In this document: positions 19,662 through 27,828 of the stretch, in pieces
Numbering within the stretch: position 1 is the stretch's first letter
Layout: every line of letters starts with the position of its first letter
Source: DATJFH01 sp035495815
Lineage (GTDB): Bacteria > Acidobacteriota > Terriglobia > Bryobacterales > Bryobacteraceae
Direction: 5' to 3'
NCBI GenBank assembly: GCA_035495815.1
Contig: DATJFH010000057.1
Span: forward strand, 1 to 28,086
DNA length: 28,086 bases
Translations under genes and position numbers: made by a program
The notes under the pieces: model-generated
Told to the model about the DNA's origin: nothing
Seen by the model: the letters and a program-made list of their open reading frames with translations, nothing else
Database searches by the model: none

Positions 19662-22600
19662 TGGAGCCGAAAGCGGCATTGCCGACACTGCCGTTGGGAT
19701 TGCCGAGCGGCGGCGTGTTGGTCACGTTGAACGCCTCCGCGCGGAATTCCACCCGGACGCGCTCGGTGACCGCAAAGATCTTGCCGAGCATCACGTCGGC
19801 GGCGCGATATCCGGGGCCGGACACCGGATTGCGCGAGCTGTCCCCGATGGCGAACTGCGGAGCCTCGACGAATGCGGCGGTATTGAAATAGCGCTCGGTC
19901 GTCCGTTCGACGGAGGACAAGGCAGGCTCGGCGACGCGGTTGGGACGCTGAGTGCCGAAGCCCGCGAAGGCATTGAGATTGGTCGCCTGGGCCACGGGAA
20001 TGGGACTGCCGGATTGGAGCCGGAGGATACCCGCCATCTGCCATCCGCCCGCAAGCACGTCCTTCCAGCCGGCGAAGGCATGGGCGCGGCCGCGTCCGAA
20101 TGGCAGCTCATAGACGGCTCCAGCGGCGAAGATGTGCGGCACGTTCCCGGTGGAGACGTCCTTTTCCAGGCGCCGGTTGAAACTGTCAGCCGCCTGGAAG
20201 TTTGCGACGGGGCCGGTGAGCACGGCCGAATCGAACACCGCGCCCGCATCGTCGATCAATCGCGAGAACGTGTAGGCGGCGCTGAACGTCAGTCCCCGGG
20301 AGAATCGCTTCTCGAGCCGCGACTGGAAGGAATGATAGGTGGAGTGGCCGATGTTGTTGCGGTAGAGCGTGACTGTGGTGAAGCGGGGATAGGGTCGCAG
20401 AAGCTGGGCATGGGGAATAGTGGCTGTTCCGATCGACGTATTGGCCGGAATCCGGCCGAAATACGGATTCTGGACCTGCTGGGTGAGCTGCGACCCGCCC
20501 CCCAGCTGATCAACGGTAAGCTGGTTGAGGTTGATATCAGGCACGCCGAGGCGCGTCAGCTTGGACCCGAGGTATCCCGCTTCGAAACTCCAGTTCGAGC
20601 CGAACGTCTTCTGCAAGCTGAGATTCCACTGTTGCGCATAGCCGCTTCCGTTCTCCCGCTGCACGCCGAATACACCCTGCCCGAGCCCCGCGTCCGGACC
20701 CGGAGGCTGCGGAACTACGGTGGGTCCTTGGGAAAGCACGAAGGCCGGGCTGATGTTGTCCAGAGTCTGTTGGCCAAGGGACTGTATGAAGGGGAACAGC
20801 GGCGTGGTGAACGGCGTCGTGATTCCCGCCTGCTCGATCCACGCAAGGGAGTAGCCCGAGCGGACAACGAATGAGTCCGCGATCTTGTAGGCCAAACCCA
20901 GCCGCGGCCCGAAATTCTTTTTTTCCAGGTTGCGAGCGCTGCGCGGGAAGCCATCTCTACCCAGATAATCCAGCTTCTGCGTTCCCAGATTGAAAACCGC
21001 GCCGCGATCGCCCGCTACGGTCGAGGGAAAGTTGAGGGTATGGCGGAGACCGAGATTCAGCGCCAGGCGCCCGGCGCGCCAATCGTCCTGGACGAAGAAT
21101 TCGGCGACTGTGGCCCGGGGCTTGAGTATCTCCGACTGCGCATCGATGCTGAACCGGGTCACCGCTCCCAGAAGGAAGGAGGCAAAACTCGCGCCTGTAT
21201 TCGCAGCCGGGGCGCCGGAAGGGCTCAGGCCGGCCGTGAAAATATTACTGAACTGGAAATTGCCGGTGGGGCTCGCAGGTTGCAGCGCATCGAGACGCTC
21301 CATCCGGATGTCGGTTCCCGCCTTCACGCTGTGACGGCCTTTGACCCGGGAGTAATTGTCGATGAGCTGCGTCACCGAGGTGGTGAAGGTAGCGTTGCCG
21401 TTGGCCGGTGGCCCGAGCTGCTGCAGACCCACCAGGTCATAGGTCGGCAGTACATCGCGGAATGAAGTGAGGGGGATATTGGGTATCCGGGAGACCTGGG
21501 TGGCCGGAGTCCCCACCGCCAGCGCGGACCGGCCGAAGCCCCGCCGCGTGAAGCCCAAGCGAATCTGGTTTACCGCCGCCGGAGTCAGGTTCCAGGTATG
21601 CTCCCCGGCGGCGCTGTCCGCACGCGTGAGCGTCCTGCCGATGAAAGTCGCCGGGATCGCTCCGCTGCCATCCGGAAGCGGTGTGGCTGGTTGGGAGTCG
21701 TCACGGAAGTAGGAGTAGCGCGCGAAGACCAGCTGGCGCGAGCCAAAGTACCGGTCCAGACGCAGGTCGAACTGATCCTGCGCAGTCGTGTCCGATCCGA
21801 CCCTGCGGTAATTATTCGCGCCAGCCTCGCTCGCTCCCGAAAACGCATTGGGCGCCGGATAGCGGTCCAGAACCGCGAGGGCGGCCACATCGAACGCCGC
21901 TGTTGGAATGATATTGCCCGGAAACGGGTCCCGAACGTATCCGTCGGATGTCCGGCGCGTGGACCGCGGATCGAAGACCGGCTGCGTGAAAATGCCCCGC
22001 TTTTGCGCGCTGGTGGGGATGGTGCTGGTCCGAACGACGCCGGCATCCAGGCGGGTCCCCTGCCAGTCCACGAAAAAAAAGGTGGTGTTTTTCTGAACCG
22101 GGCCGCCCAGGACGAATCCGTACTGGTTGCGCCGGAAACGCGGCTTGGCTCCCGTGGTCGCGAAGAGATTGCGGGCGTTCAAGACCTCGTTGCGGAAGAA
22201 TTCGAACAGCGTTCCATGCAGATTGTTTGACCCGGATTTCTGATTCACCATGATGACGCCGCCGTTCGACCGTCCGTATTCGGCCGACGGGCTGTTGGTA
22301 TCGACGCGGAACTCCTCGATCGCGTCCACGACCGGATAGAAGGCCACCTGGCCCGGTTCCGGCTGCAGGACGCTGATTCCGTCATAAATGTATTCGCTCG
22401 TGCGCGGGCGGCTGCCGTTGAAGCGCGGGAACAGGTTGCCGGGGGGCAGATTGACGCCAGGCGCCAGCGCCAGCAGGGGCACGAAGTTCCGCCCGTCGAG
22501 CGGCAGCGCGGCCACCCGCTTCTGCTCCAGTACGAAACCGGCTGTGCCGCGGCTCGATTGCAACAGCGGCGCCGCGGCCGTTACCTGCACGGACTCGGAG

Positions 22601-22938
22601 ACCTCGCCCACCTGGAACGCCAGGTCCAAAGTGATCTGATCCCCGACCCGGATCCCGATGCCGTCCCGCCGCAGGGTCGTGAAGCGATCCTTGGAAACCG
22701 AGATGCTATAGCTCCCCGGCGGCAAGGCGAAGAAGTGATAGCCGCCGCGGGCGTCCGTTTCCATCGCTAGTCCGGCGTCCGTGCCGCTGTTGATCAGCTT
22801 CACCCCGACGCCGGACACCGGCAGCCCGGACGGATCGCGAACAATCCCGAACAGCTCGGCTTTCGTGGACTGCGCGGGGAGAGTAAAAACCCACAGGGCC
22901 GGCAGCAAGACGGATGCGAAGAAGCGCATCGGTTCCAT
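19606..22938 (-). CDS. Oar-type TonB-dependent outer-membrane receptor with carboxypeptidase-regulatory domain (second copy)
   Basis: A 1110-residue outer-membrane receptor built like the one at 12423-15875 but clearly diverged. It has a signal peptide (about 1-22, ending TLPAQ), a carboxypeptidase-regulatory domain from AELFGIVRDPSGLPVSGVGV (about 27-110), and a plug with ALPLDGRNFVPLLALAPGV and SRPRTSEYIYDGIS. IEEFRVDTNSPSAEYGRSNGGVIMV is shared in style with the first copy. A long barrel ends EFVVKIHF with a terminal Phe. Transport of an unknown ligand is expected. It stands alone: the gene downstream is 220 bases away, and the amidohydrolase stops 112 bases upstream. The start may be Met1 or Met4 (22929); neither has a strong ribosome site. 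Substrate and regulator are not apparent. Confidence 0.92.
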   Translation of the reverse strand: MEPMRFFASVLLPALWVFTLPAQSTKAELFGIVRDPSGLPVSGVGVKLINSGTDAGLAMETDARGGYHFFALPPGSYSISVSKDRFTTLRRDGIGIRVGDQITLDLAFQVGEVSESVQVTAAAPLLQSSRGTAGFVLEQKRVAALPLDGRNFVPLLALAPGVNLPPGNLFPRFNGSRPRTSEYIYDGISVLQPEPGQVAFYPVVDAIEEFRVDTNSPSAEYGRSNGGVIMVNQKSGSNNLHGTLFEFFRNEVLNARNLFATTGAKPRFRRNQYGFVLGGPVQKNTTFFFVDWQGTRLDAGVVRTSTIPTSAQKRGIFTQPVFDPRSTRRTSDGYVRDPFPGNIIPTAAFDVAALAVLDRYPAPNAFSGASEAGANNYRRVGSDTTAQDQFDLRLDRYFGSRQLVFARYSYFRDDSQPATPLPDGSGAIPATFIGRTLTRADSAAGEHTWNLTPAAVNQIRLGFTRRGFGRSALAVGTPATQVSRIPNIPLTSFRDVLPTYDLVGLQQLGPPANGNATFTTSVTQLIDNYSRVKGRHSVKAGTDIRMERLDALQPASPTGNFQFSNIFTAGLSPSGAPAANTGASFASFLLGAVTRFSIDAQSEILKPRATVAEFFVQDDWRAGRLALNLGLRHTLNFPSTVAGDRGAVFNLGTQKLDYLGRDGFPRSARNLEKKNFGPRLGLAYKIADSFVVRSGYSLAWIEQAGITTPFTTPLFPFIQSLGQQTLDNISPAFVLSQGPTVVPQPPGPDAGLGQGVFGVQRENGSGYAQQWNLSLQKTFGSNWSFEAGYLGSKLTRLGVPDINLNQLTVDQLGGGSQLTQQVQNPYFGRIPANTSIGTATIPHAQLLRPYPRFTTVTLYRNNIGHSTYHSFQSRLEKRFSRGLTFSAAYTFSRLIDDAGAVFDSAVLTGPVANFQAADSFNRRLEKDVSTGNVPHIFAAGAVYELPFGRGRAHAFAGWKDVLAGGWQMAGILRLQSGSPIPVAQATNLNAFAGFGTQRPNRVAEPALSSVERTTERYFNTAAFVEAPQFAIGDSSRNPVSGPGYRAADVMLGKIFAVTERVRVEFRAEAFNVTNTPPLGNPNGSVGNAAFGSITTALDPRVFEFVVKIHF

Positions 22939-23001
22939 TGTCGTTCTTACAAGACACAGCTATGTTATCACGACGGCCAATGCGGGCGGCAGACGCGCAA
23001 T

Positions 23002-23019
23002 AGCCGGCGCGCGCCGGCT
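23002..23019 (-). terminator. 18-base perfect palindrome after the amidohydrolase gene
   Basis: AGCCGGCGCGCGCCGGCT is a perfect inverted repeat 31 bases beyond the amidohydrolase stop, able to form a seven-pair stem with a GCGC loop. There is no T-run on either side, so it would be a stem-type rather than a classical intrinsic terminator, or a protein-binding site. Confidence 0.4.
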
Positions 23020-23050
23020 TGAGACGCCGGCCAGGCTCGCCTCAATCCGA

Positions 23051-24688
23051 TCAGGATTCGTGAACCCAGCGGCCGCCCGCCATCGTCCGCTCGACGGGAA
23101 TCGATGCGAGCGTGGAGGGGTCGGCGGTAAACGGATCGCGCCCCAGAACTACGAGATCGGCCAGTTTGCCGGGCTCCAGGGCGCCTTTGAGGTTTTCCTC
23201 GAAAGTGGCGTAAGCGCCGTTGGCGGTGCTGGCGCGCACGGCTTCCGCGACGGTGATCTTCTGGCCGGGGCCCCAGGTGACCCCCTTGACGTCCGTCCGG
23301 GTGACGCAGGATTGCAGCGCCATCATGGGCTCGAACGGCCCCGGCACATAGTCCGATCCGGGCGCAACCCGAATCCCGTGGTCGAGAAAGCTGCGCATGG
23401 CGAACATCCGGTTGAGCCGCCCGGCGCCGTAGTGTTTCATTTTCTCGCCGTGATAATAGACGTACGTCCAGAACGGCGTCGGGATTGCATTGAGCGATTG
23501 GATGCGGCGCAGCAGATCGTCGTTGATCAGCGTGCAGTGCTCCAGGCGAAAGCGGGGATCGCGCGCCGGATGCTCCCGCTGCAGCCGCTCGTAGACTTTC
23601 AGCGCGATGTCGATGCCGACGTCCCCGTTGGCATGCGTCCCGATTTGCCATCCCGCCAGATGGGCCTTGCGGGCGTGCTCGTAGAGCTCGTTCTCCGGCA
23701 TCACGACAATGCCGTGGTCGTTGGGGCGGCCTTCGTAGGGGCGGCTCAGGCGCGCCGTGCGCTCGGAAATGGAGCCGTCGGCGACCAGCTTCATCGCGCC
23801 CACGCGGAACCATTCGTTGCCGAAGCCGGTGCGGATTCCGGCCGAAATCATGCGGTCGATGGCGCGGAATCCGATGTGGCTGTAGACGCGGCAGAACAGC
23901 TCGCGGTTTTCATGGGCGTCCTGATAGGCGCGGAGATCTTCGGGCTGGCCGAAGGCGTCGGTCGTGGACGTGATTCCGGCGCGGGCGAACATCCGGGTGA
24001 TCAGGGCGACTCCCTCGCGGCGTTCGGAAGCGGTGGCCGGCCTGTTCAGGGAAGCCGGGGGCCGGACGGCGGTTTCGAGCAGCTCGCCCGTCAACCGTCC
24101 TTGTGCGTCGCGCACGATGGCGCCTCCTGCGGGGTCCGGACTCTTGTCGTTGAGATCCATCTGTTGCAGCGCGGCGGAGTTGGCGAAGCCGGTGTGCCCG
24201 CCCCGGTGGATGATCAGCACGGGATTGGACGGCGCCGCGGAGTCGAGGTCCGCGCGGTTGAGCTTGCGCTGCTCGGCGGTCTTCGTGTCGTCGTATTTGA
24301 AGCCGATGACCCACTCCCCTTTCGCCGTTTTCGCGGCGCGCTCGCGGATGGCCTGCGCGATCAGGGCGATGGAGCGAAGGTCGCAATCGACTTCGCGGAG
24401 GTGGCGCAGGCCGGACGATGCGACGTGCGAATGGGAGTCGATGAAGCCGGGCAGCGCCGTGCGTCCCGCCAGGTCGATGCGTTTGGTGGAGGCGGTTGCC
24501 AGCGCCTGGATTTCCCGGTTGTCGCCGGATGCGAGAATCCGGCCGTTGGCGACGGCCAGCGCCTGCACTTTGCGGAAGCGGGCGCCTTCGGGCGCCGCGT
24601 AGATGACGCCGTTGAAGAGGATGGTGTCCGGGGCTGTTGTTGCCGCGGTGGCGGCGAGCGAGGACAGAAGGAAGTGGCGGCGAAGCAT
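23051..24688 (-). CDS. Exported amidohydrolase, YtcJ-like (Amidohydro_3)
   Basis: A 545-residue metal-dependent hydrolase. The N-terminus, MLRRHFLLSSLAATAATTA, carries a double arginine before a hydrophobic stretch and resembles a Tat signal. Metal-site features are DSHSHV with H86 and H88 after the strand GRTALPGFI, then HANGDVGIDIAL, LEHCTLIN, and the late Asp in PGSDYVPGPFEPMMAL. The small beta domain at both ends (TILFNGVIYAAPEGARF near 22-38; KLADLVVLGRDPFT at the end) is typical of YtcJ-like proteins, whose substrates are mostly unknown; some are N-substituted amides. The start is supported by GGGGGA just upstream. It follows the TolC-like gene by 47 bases and may be cotranscribed with it, though the pairing does not explain itself. 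Confidence 0.9.
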   Translation of the reverse strand: MLRRHFLLSSLAATAATTAPDTILFNGVIYAAPEGARFRKVQALAVANGRILASGDNREIQALATASTKRIDLAGRTALPGFIDSHSHVASSGLRHLREVDCDLRSIALIAQAIRERAAKTAKGEWVIGFKYDDTKTAEQRKLNRADLDSAAPSNPVLIIHRGGHTGFANSAALQQMDLNDKSPDPAGGAIVRDAQGRLTGELLETAVRPPASLNRPATASERREGVALITRMFARAGITSTTDAFGQPEDLRAYQDAHENRELFCRVYSHIGFRAIDRMISAGIRTGFGNEWFRVGAMKLVADGSISERTARLSRPYEGRPNDHGIVVMPENELYEHARKAHLAGWQIGTHANGDVGIDIALKVYERLQREHPARDPRFRLEHCTLINDDLLRRIQSLNAIPTPFWTYVYYHGEKMKHYGAGRLNRMFAMRSFLDHGIRVAPGSDYVPGPFEPMMALQSCVTRTDVKGVTWGPGQKITVAEAVRASTANGAYATFEENLKGALEPGKLADLVVLGRDPFTADPSTLASIPVERTMAGGRWVHES

Positions 24689-24735
24689 GAGTCCCCCGGA
24701 TCATGGTAGCACCCGGATCCGGCCCGGCTCGGCAA

Positions 24736-26076
24736 CTACGGTTCGATTCCCAACGCCTTCTCGAAATCGGCCTGCGCCGTCGCCACATCGAGCAGCGCGC
24801 GCGTGAAGCCGCTGTCGGATTCGGCTACGCTCGATTGCACTCTCAGGACGTCCGACAGCAGGACTTCCCTGACGTCGTAGCGGTTCCGGGTGACGCGCAG
24901 CAGTTCGCCGGCGGCCGATTGCGAGAGCCGCGCCACTTCCAGTTGCTTGCGGGCCTGCGCCAGACGGCGGTAGCGATGCGCGACATCCACCTTCACCTTC
25001 GCTACGGCCTCCTTCAGATCGAGTTCGGCCTGCTGTTCCGCCAGCCGCTTTTCGTCCACCTGCCGGCGCTTGCGGCCCCAATCATAGACGTCCCAATTGA
25101 GCTGCACGCCGGCGATGGCGAGGCGGTTGGGGAGCACGCTGATGAGATTGGCCGTAGCCAGGGTGGTGAGCGACAGGCTGACGTCCGGGATCCGCTCCGC
25201 GTTCCGGATGCGCCGCTCCAGCCCGGCTTTGCGCACCTGCAGCCGGGCCAGCCGGATTTCGGGGCGGGATTCGAGCGCCCGGGCGTAGGCCTCCTTCAAC
25301 TCGGGCATGGTGAAATCGGCGGCGGCCAGCGGGTCCACCTCGAAAGCCGTGTCCGGGTCGCGGCCCATCAGAACGTTGAGCTGCTGTTTCTGCGTCTCGA
25401 GCGGATCCTCGAGCTCGAGCAGGGCATACTCGGCCTTGGCCAGCCGCGCTTTCACGTCGAGCGAATCGGCGCGCAGCGCCACGCGCTGGGCGACGTTCAC
25501 CCCCGTGTCGCGGTCGAGCTGGGCCAGGAATGCGATGGCCTCCTTCAAACTCCTGCGTCCGCTCTCGGTCTGCAGGATTCCGTAGTAGAGACGCCGCACC
25601 TCGTTGGCGGCGGCTTGCCGCTTCGATCGGATCTGCTCGCCGGCGGCTTCCACGCCGAGGTGCGCGAGCTCGATTCCGAGCCCGATGCGGCGCTGTTGGG
25701 ACAGAGGCTGGGAGGCGCTCGCCAGCAGGATCGCTCCCGGACGCAGGGGGTCGCTCAGCGTGGTCGTCTTGCCCGGGATGGGTCCCACGCCTGGATAAAC
25801 CCCCAGAGAACCCTGCGGGAACGTGAGTCCGAGGGCGCTTGCGGACTGCGTGCCCAGAGCGGTTACGGAGAATACGGGCAGCCGGTAGGTACGCGCGATT
25901 TGAATCTGATTCAGGGCCTTCGAGCGCTCGAGTTTGGCGGCGAGAATGGCCCGGTTATTGGCTTCCGCGTTCTGGACGGCCTCGGCCAGGGTCAGCATGT
26001 CCGCTTTCATCGCTCCCGATCCGCAGACCGCGATGACGATAAGACCTTTTCCGATCGCCGTGCAAAGTGTCGGCAT
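24736..26076 (-). CDS. TolC-like outer-membrane efflux protein
   Basis: A 446-residue outer-membrane channel protein of the OMF family. From the chosen ATG at 26076 it has a signal peptide (about 1-23), then the two-fold repeated helical hairpins: LTLAEAVQNAEANNRAILAAKLER near 28-50, and the second repeat PELKEAYARALESRPEIRLARLQVRKAGLERRIR around 255-290, each leading into a strand. VQLNWDVYDWGRKRRQVDE is typical of the second barrel strand and following helix. Known members join an inner-membrane pump and a periplasmic adaptor to export solutes; neither partner is coded here, so it may serve a system elsewhere. The frame is open to 26145, but only the 26076 start gives a signal peptide; AAGGAG lies about 11 bases before it. 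Confidence 0.9.
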   Translation of the reverse strand: MPTLCTAIGKGLIVIAVCGSGAMKADMLTLAEAVQNAEANNRAILAAKLERSKALNQIQIARTYRLPVFSVTALGTQSASALGLTFPQGSLGVYPGVGPIPGKTTTLSDPLRPGAILLASASQPLSQQRRIGLGIELAHLGVEAAGEQIRSKRQAAANEVRRLYYGILQTESGRRSLKEAIAFLAQLDRDTGVNVAQRVALRADSLDVKARLAKAEYALLELEDPLETQKQQLNVLMGRDPDTAFEVDPLAAADFTMPELKEAYARALESRPEIRLARLQVRKAGLERRIRNAERIPDVSLSLTTLATANLISVLPNRLAIAGVQLNWDVYDWGRKRRQVDEKRLAEQQAELDLKEAVAKVKVDVAHRYRRLAQARKQLEVARLSQSAAGELLRVTRNRYDVREVLLSDVLRVQSSVAESDSGFTRALLDVATAQADFEKALGIEP

Positions 26077-26189
26077 TTTCCACAAGTCTCCTTTCCTGCT
26101 TCCAACGGATTTACGGCCTTTCAGGCAGGATTGCATCCCGCGCAACGATTTTCAATTTGAGGGGCCGGCCGGGTGTGGAGACGACTCGG

Positions 26190-27770
26190 TCAGTCGCGCG
26201 TGATTGTCGCCCGCAGCGTTTCGGCTCTGGGGGCGTAGTGGAATTGGCCGTAATCGAGACCGGGCGCGGTGAACTCCTGGAACCGGTGATACTGGAGCTG
26301 AATATCCAGCTTCTCGGCGCCGCTGACGCGGTTGATCCAGAGCATCCAGCCCGGCACGGTAAAGGAACCTTTGCCGGCCCGTTCGAGGCAGGTGAATCCG
26401 CCCAGCCCGTAGCCGTTGGGGTCGGTCCCAAATACCAGAAAGGTGCCGGAAACGGCGACGTAGGCGTCGGCCGCCTCGCCGGCAGTCCAGGTGACGGTCA
26501 GATCCTCGCCCGCCCGCACGGCGCTCAATTCGCCGAGGTTCGTCCACGCGAGAGGCGGCTGGGAGAAAGAAAACGGGATTCGGAAAGGCCCCACATCCCT
26601 GCCGCCGTCTCCGTTCTGAATCGAATAGGCTTCGGGTAAGAGGGTGCTCGAATCGAAAGCGCGCTGGTAAAAGCTGCCGATTTCCGTGTTGTGGTCGTCA
26701 AAGTCCTGAGGAGCGGAGAGCGGACCGGAAGATCCGCTGAGCTCGAGAGCCGGTCCCGCGTCCAGATAGTAATTCTCACCCGGCTTGAACAATGAGGGAA
26801 AGAACGGATAACCGCAGGCGCCGGCCGGAATCACGTAGGAATTGCCGAATCTGGTGAAGGACGCCGAGAAGCCGTCGGAAGTCCACCCGTGTTGTCCGAG
26901 GAGCACGGATCCGACTCTTCCGCCGCGGTTCGCGCCCAACCGGCGCCGGGCCGCTTCGGACATGCCGTTCGGATCCGAGCACGTTGCGCCCGAGGCGACG
27001 GCCACACTCGGGAATGCTCCCGCAAGCTCCTCCAGCAGTGGACGCATCACGATCGGGACCGTGCAGCCTTCGATTCCCGCCGGAACTTCGATCATGACCC
27101 GGTCGAGGCCGGCGCAGCAATCGGCGCGTCCGGCGGACAGGACACGGGCCGGCCGCAGCCCCAGCAGCGCCTCGAGGTCCGCGGCCTCGACGGGCCCCCC
27201 GGCTTCGTCGTTCTCCACAGCTCCCAGGCCGGTGCCGAAAACTTCGATCGTCTGGCCGGGACGCGCCGGAGTGAGAAAGTCGTTCACCTGCGGCGTCCCT
27301 CCGGCGGCGACGTTGCGTGGCCTGCCGTACGGTCCGGCGCGGTAGATCTCGAAGTGCCGGGGAACCACACGGACCTCAAACGGCGGCGCCTGTACTCCGT
27401 TCCGGGTCACCACGATCGTGCCGTCACCGGCCGGAGTCCGGGAGGGAACCAGGACCCGGAGCCGGCTTCGCTGGACGCTGAGAAGGTACGCTTCCACGGC
27501 CTGATCGTCCACGGCCAGGTGGACGGTTGCTCCTGCGAGGCTGGCGCGAAGCGGGAATCCCCCGGCGGTTTCCTCCACCTCCGGCCCCAGCTCCCGGCCA
27601 ATTACGGTAAGGATCGAGCCGGGCGCCACGATGGCCGGCAGTTCGATGCAGTAGGAAGGATCCGGAAAGGCGGAGGCTATCGCGTCATTTACGGCGGAGC
27701 AGATCACCGGTTCCGCTCCCAGACCAGCCGTTGCCAGGCAGATTCCGGCAAATAAGCAGGTAAGTTTCAT
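26190..27770 (-). CDS. Secreted protein: TIGR03437-like domain plus unrecognised C-terminal domain
   Basis: A 526-residue exported protein. The signal peptide is residues 1-19 (ending AGLGA). Residues about 42-245 match the Solibacter-type TIGR03437 pattern: IVAPGSILTVIGRELGP, DGTIVVTRNGVQAPPFEVRV, then ARPGQTIEVFGTGLGAVEN and a strand pattern to VPIVMRP. In most proteins I know, this domain is C-terminal; here about 280 residues follow. That half is beta-rich, with many aromatic and Gly residues, no recognised catalytic motif, and scattered cysteines (for example C319 and C461). A CC pair at 218-219 lies within the first half. The start is fixed by GGAGGG five bases before the ATG at 27770. 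It lies between a deacetylase-like gene and the efflux gene. The function is unknown; a cell-surface or adhesive role is a guess. Confidence 0.83.
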   Translation of the reverse strand: MKLTCLFAGICLATAGLGAEPVICSAVNDAIASAFPDPSYCIELPAIVAPGSILTVIGRELGPEVEETAGGFPLRASLAGATVHLAVDDQAVEAYLLSVQRSRLRVLVPSRTPAGDGTIVVTRNGVQAPPFEVRVVPRHFEIYRAGPYGRPRNVAAGGTPQVNDFLTPARPGQTIEVFGTGLGAVENDEAGGPVEAADLEALLGLRPARVLSAGRADCCAGLDRVMIEVPAGIEGCTVPIVMRPLLEELAGAFPSVAVASGATCSDPNGMSEAARRRLGANRGGRVGSVLLGQHGWTSDGFSASFTRFGNSYVIPAGACGYPFFPSLFKPGENYYLDAGPALELSGSSGPLSAPQDFDDHNTEIGSFYQRAFDSSTLLPEAYSIQNGDGGRDVGPFRIPFSFSQPPLAWTNLGELSAVRAGEDLTVTWTAGEAADAYVAVSGTFLVFGTDPNGYGLGGFTCLERAGKGSFTVPGWMLWINRVSGAEKLDIQLQYHRFQEFTAPGLDYGQFHYAPRAETLRATITRD

Positions 27771-27775
27771 CGATT

Positions 27776-27781
27776 CCCTCC
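27776..27781 (-). promoter_or_regulatory. Ribosome binding site of the TIGR03437-type protein gene
   Basis: GGAGGG on the minus strand lies five bases before the ATG at 27770. It decides the start there over the ATG 11 codons upstream at 27803. Confidence 0.75.
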
Positions 27782-27828
27782 GGGACAGCGAATTCAGGCC
27801 CAATGCTCCGGCCGGCGTGCCCTGCCTG

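Noticed and set aside
22781..24709. A 642-residue plus-strand frame opposite the amidohydrolase.
   Set aside because: It is explained as the antisense of the metal-site gene, and it also crosses the intergenic palindrome.
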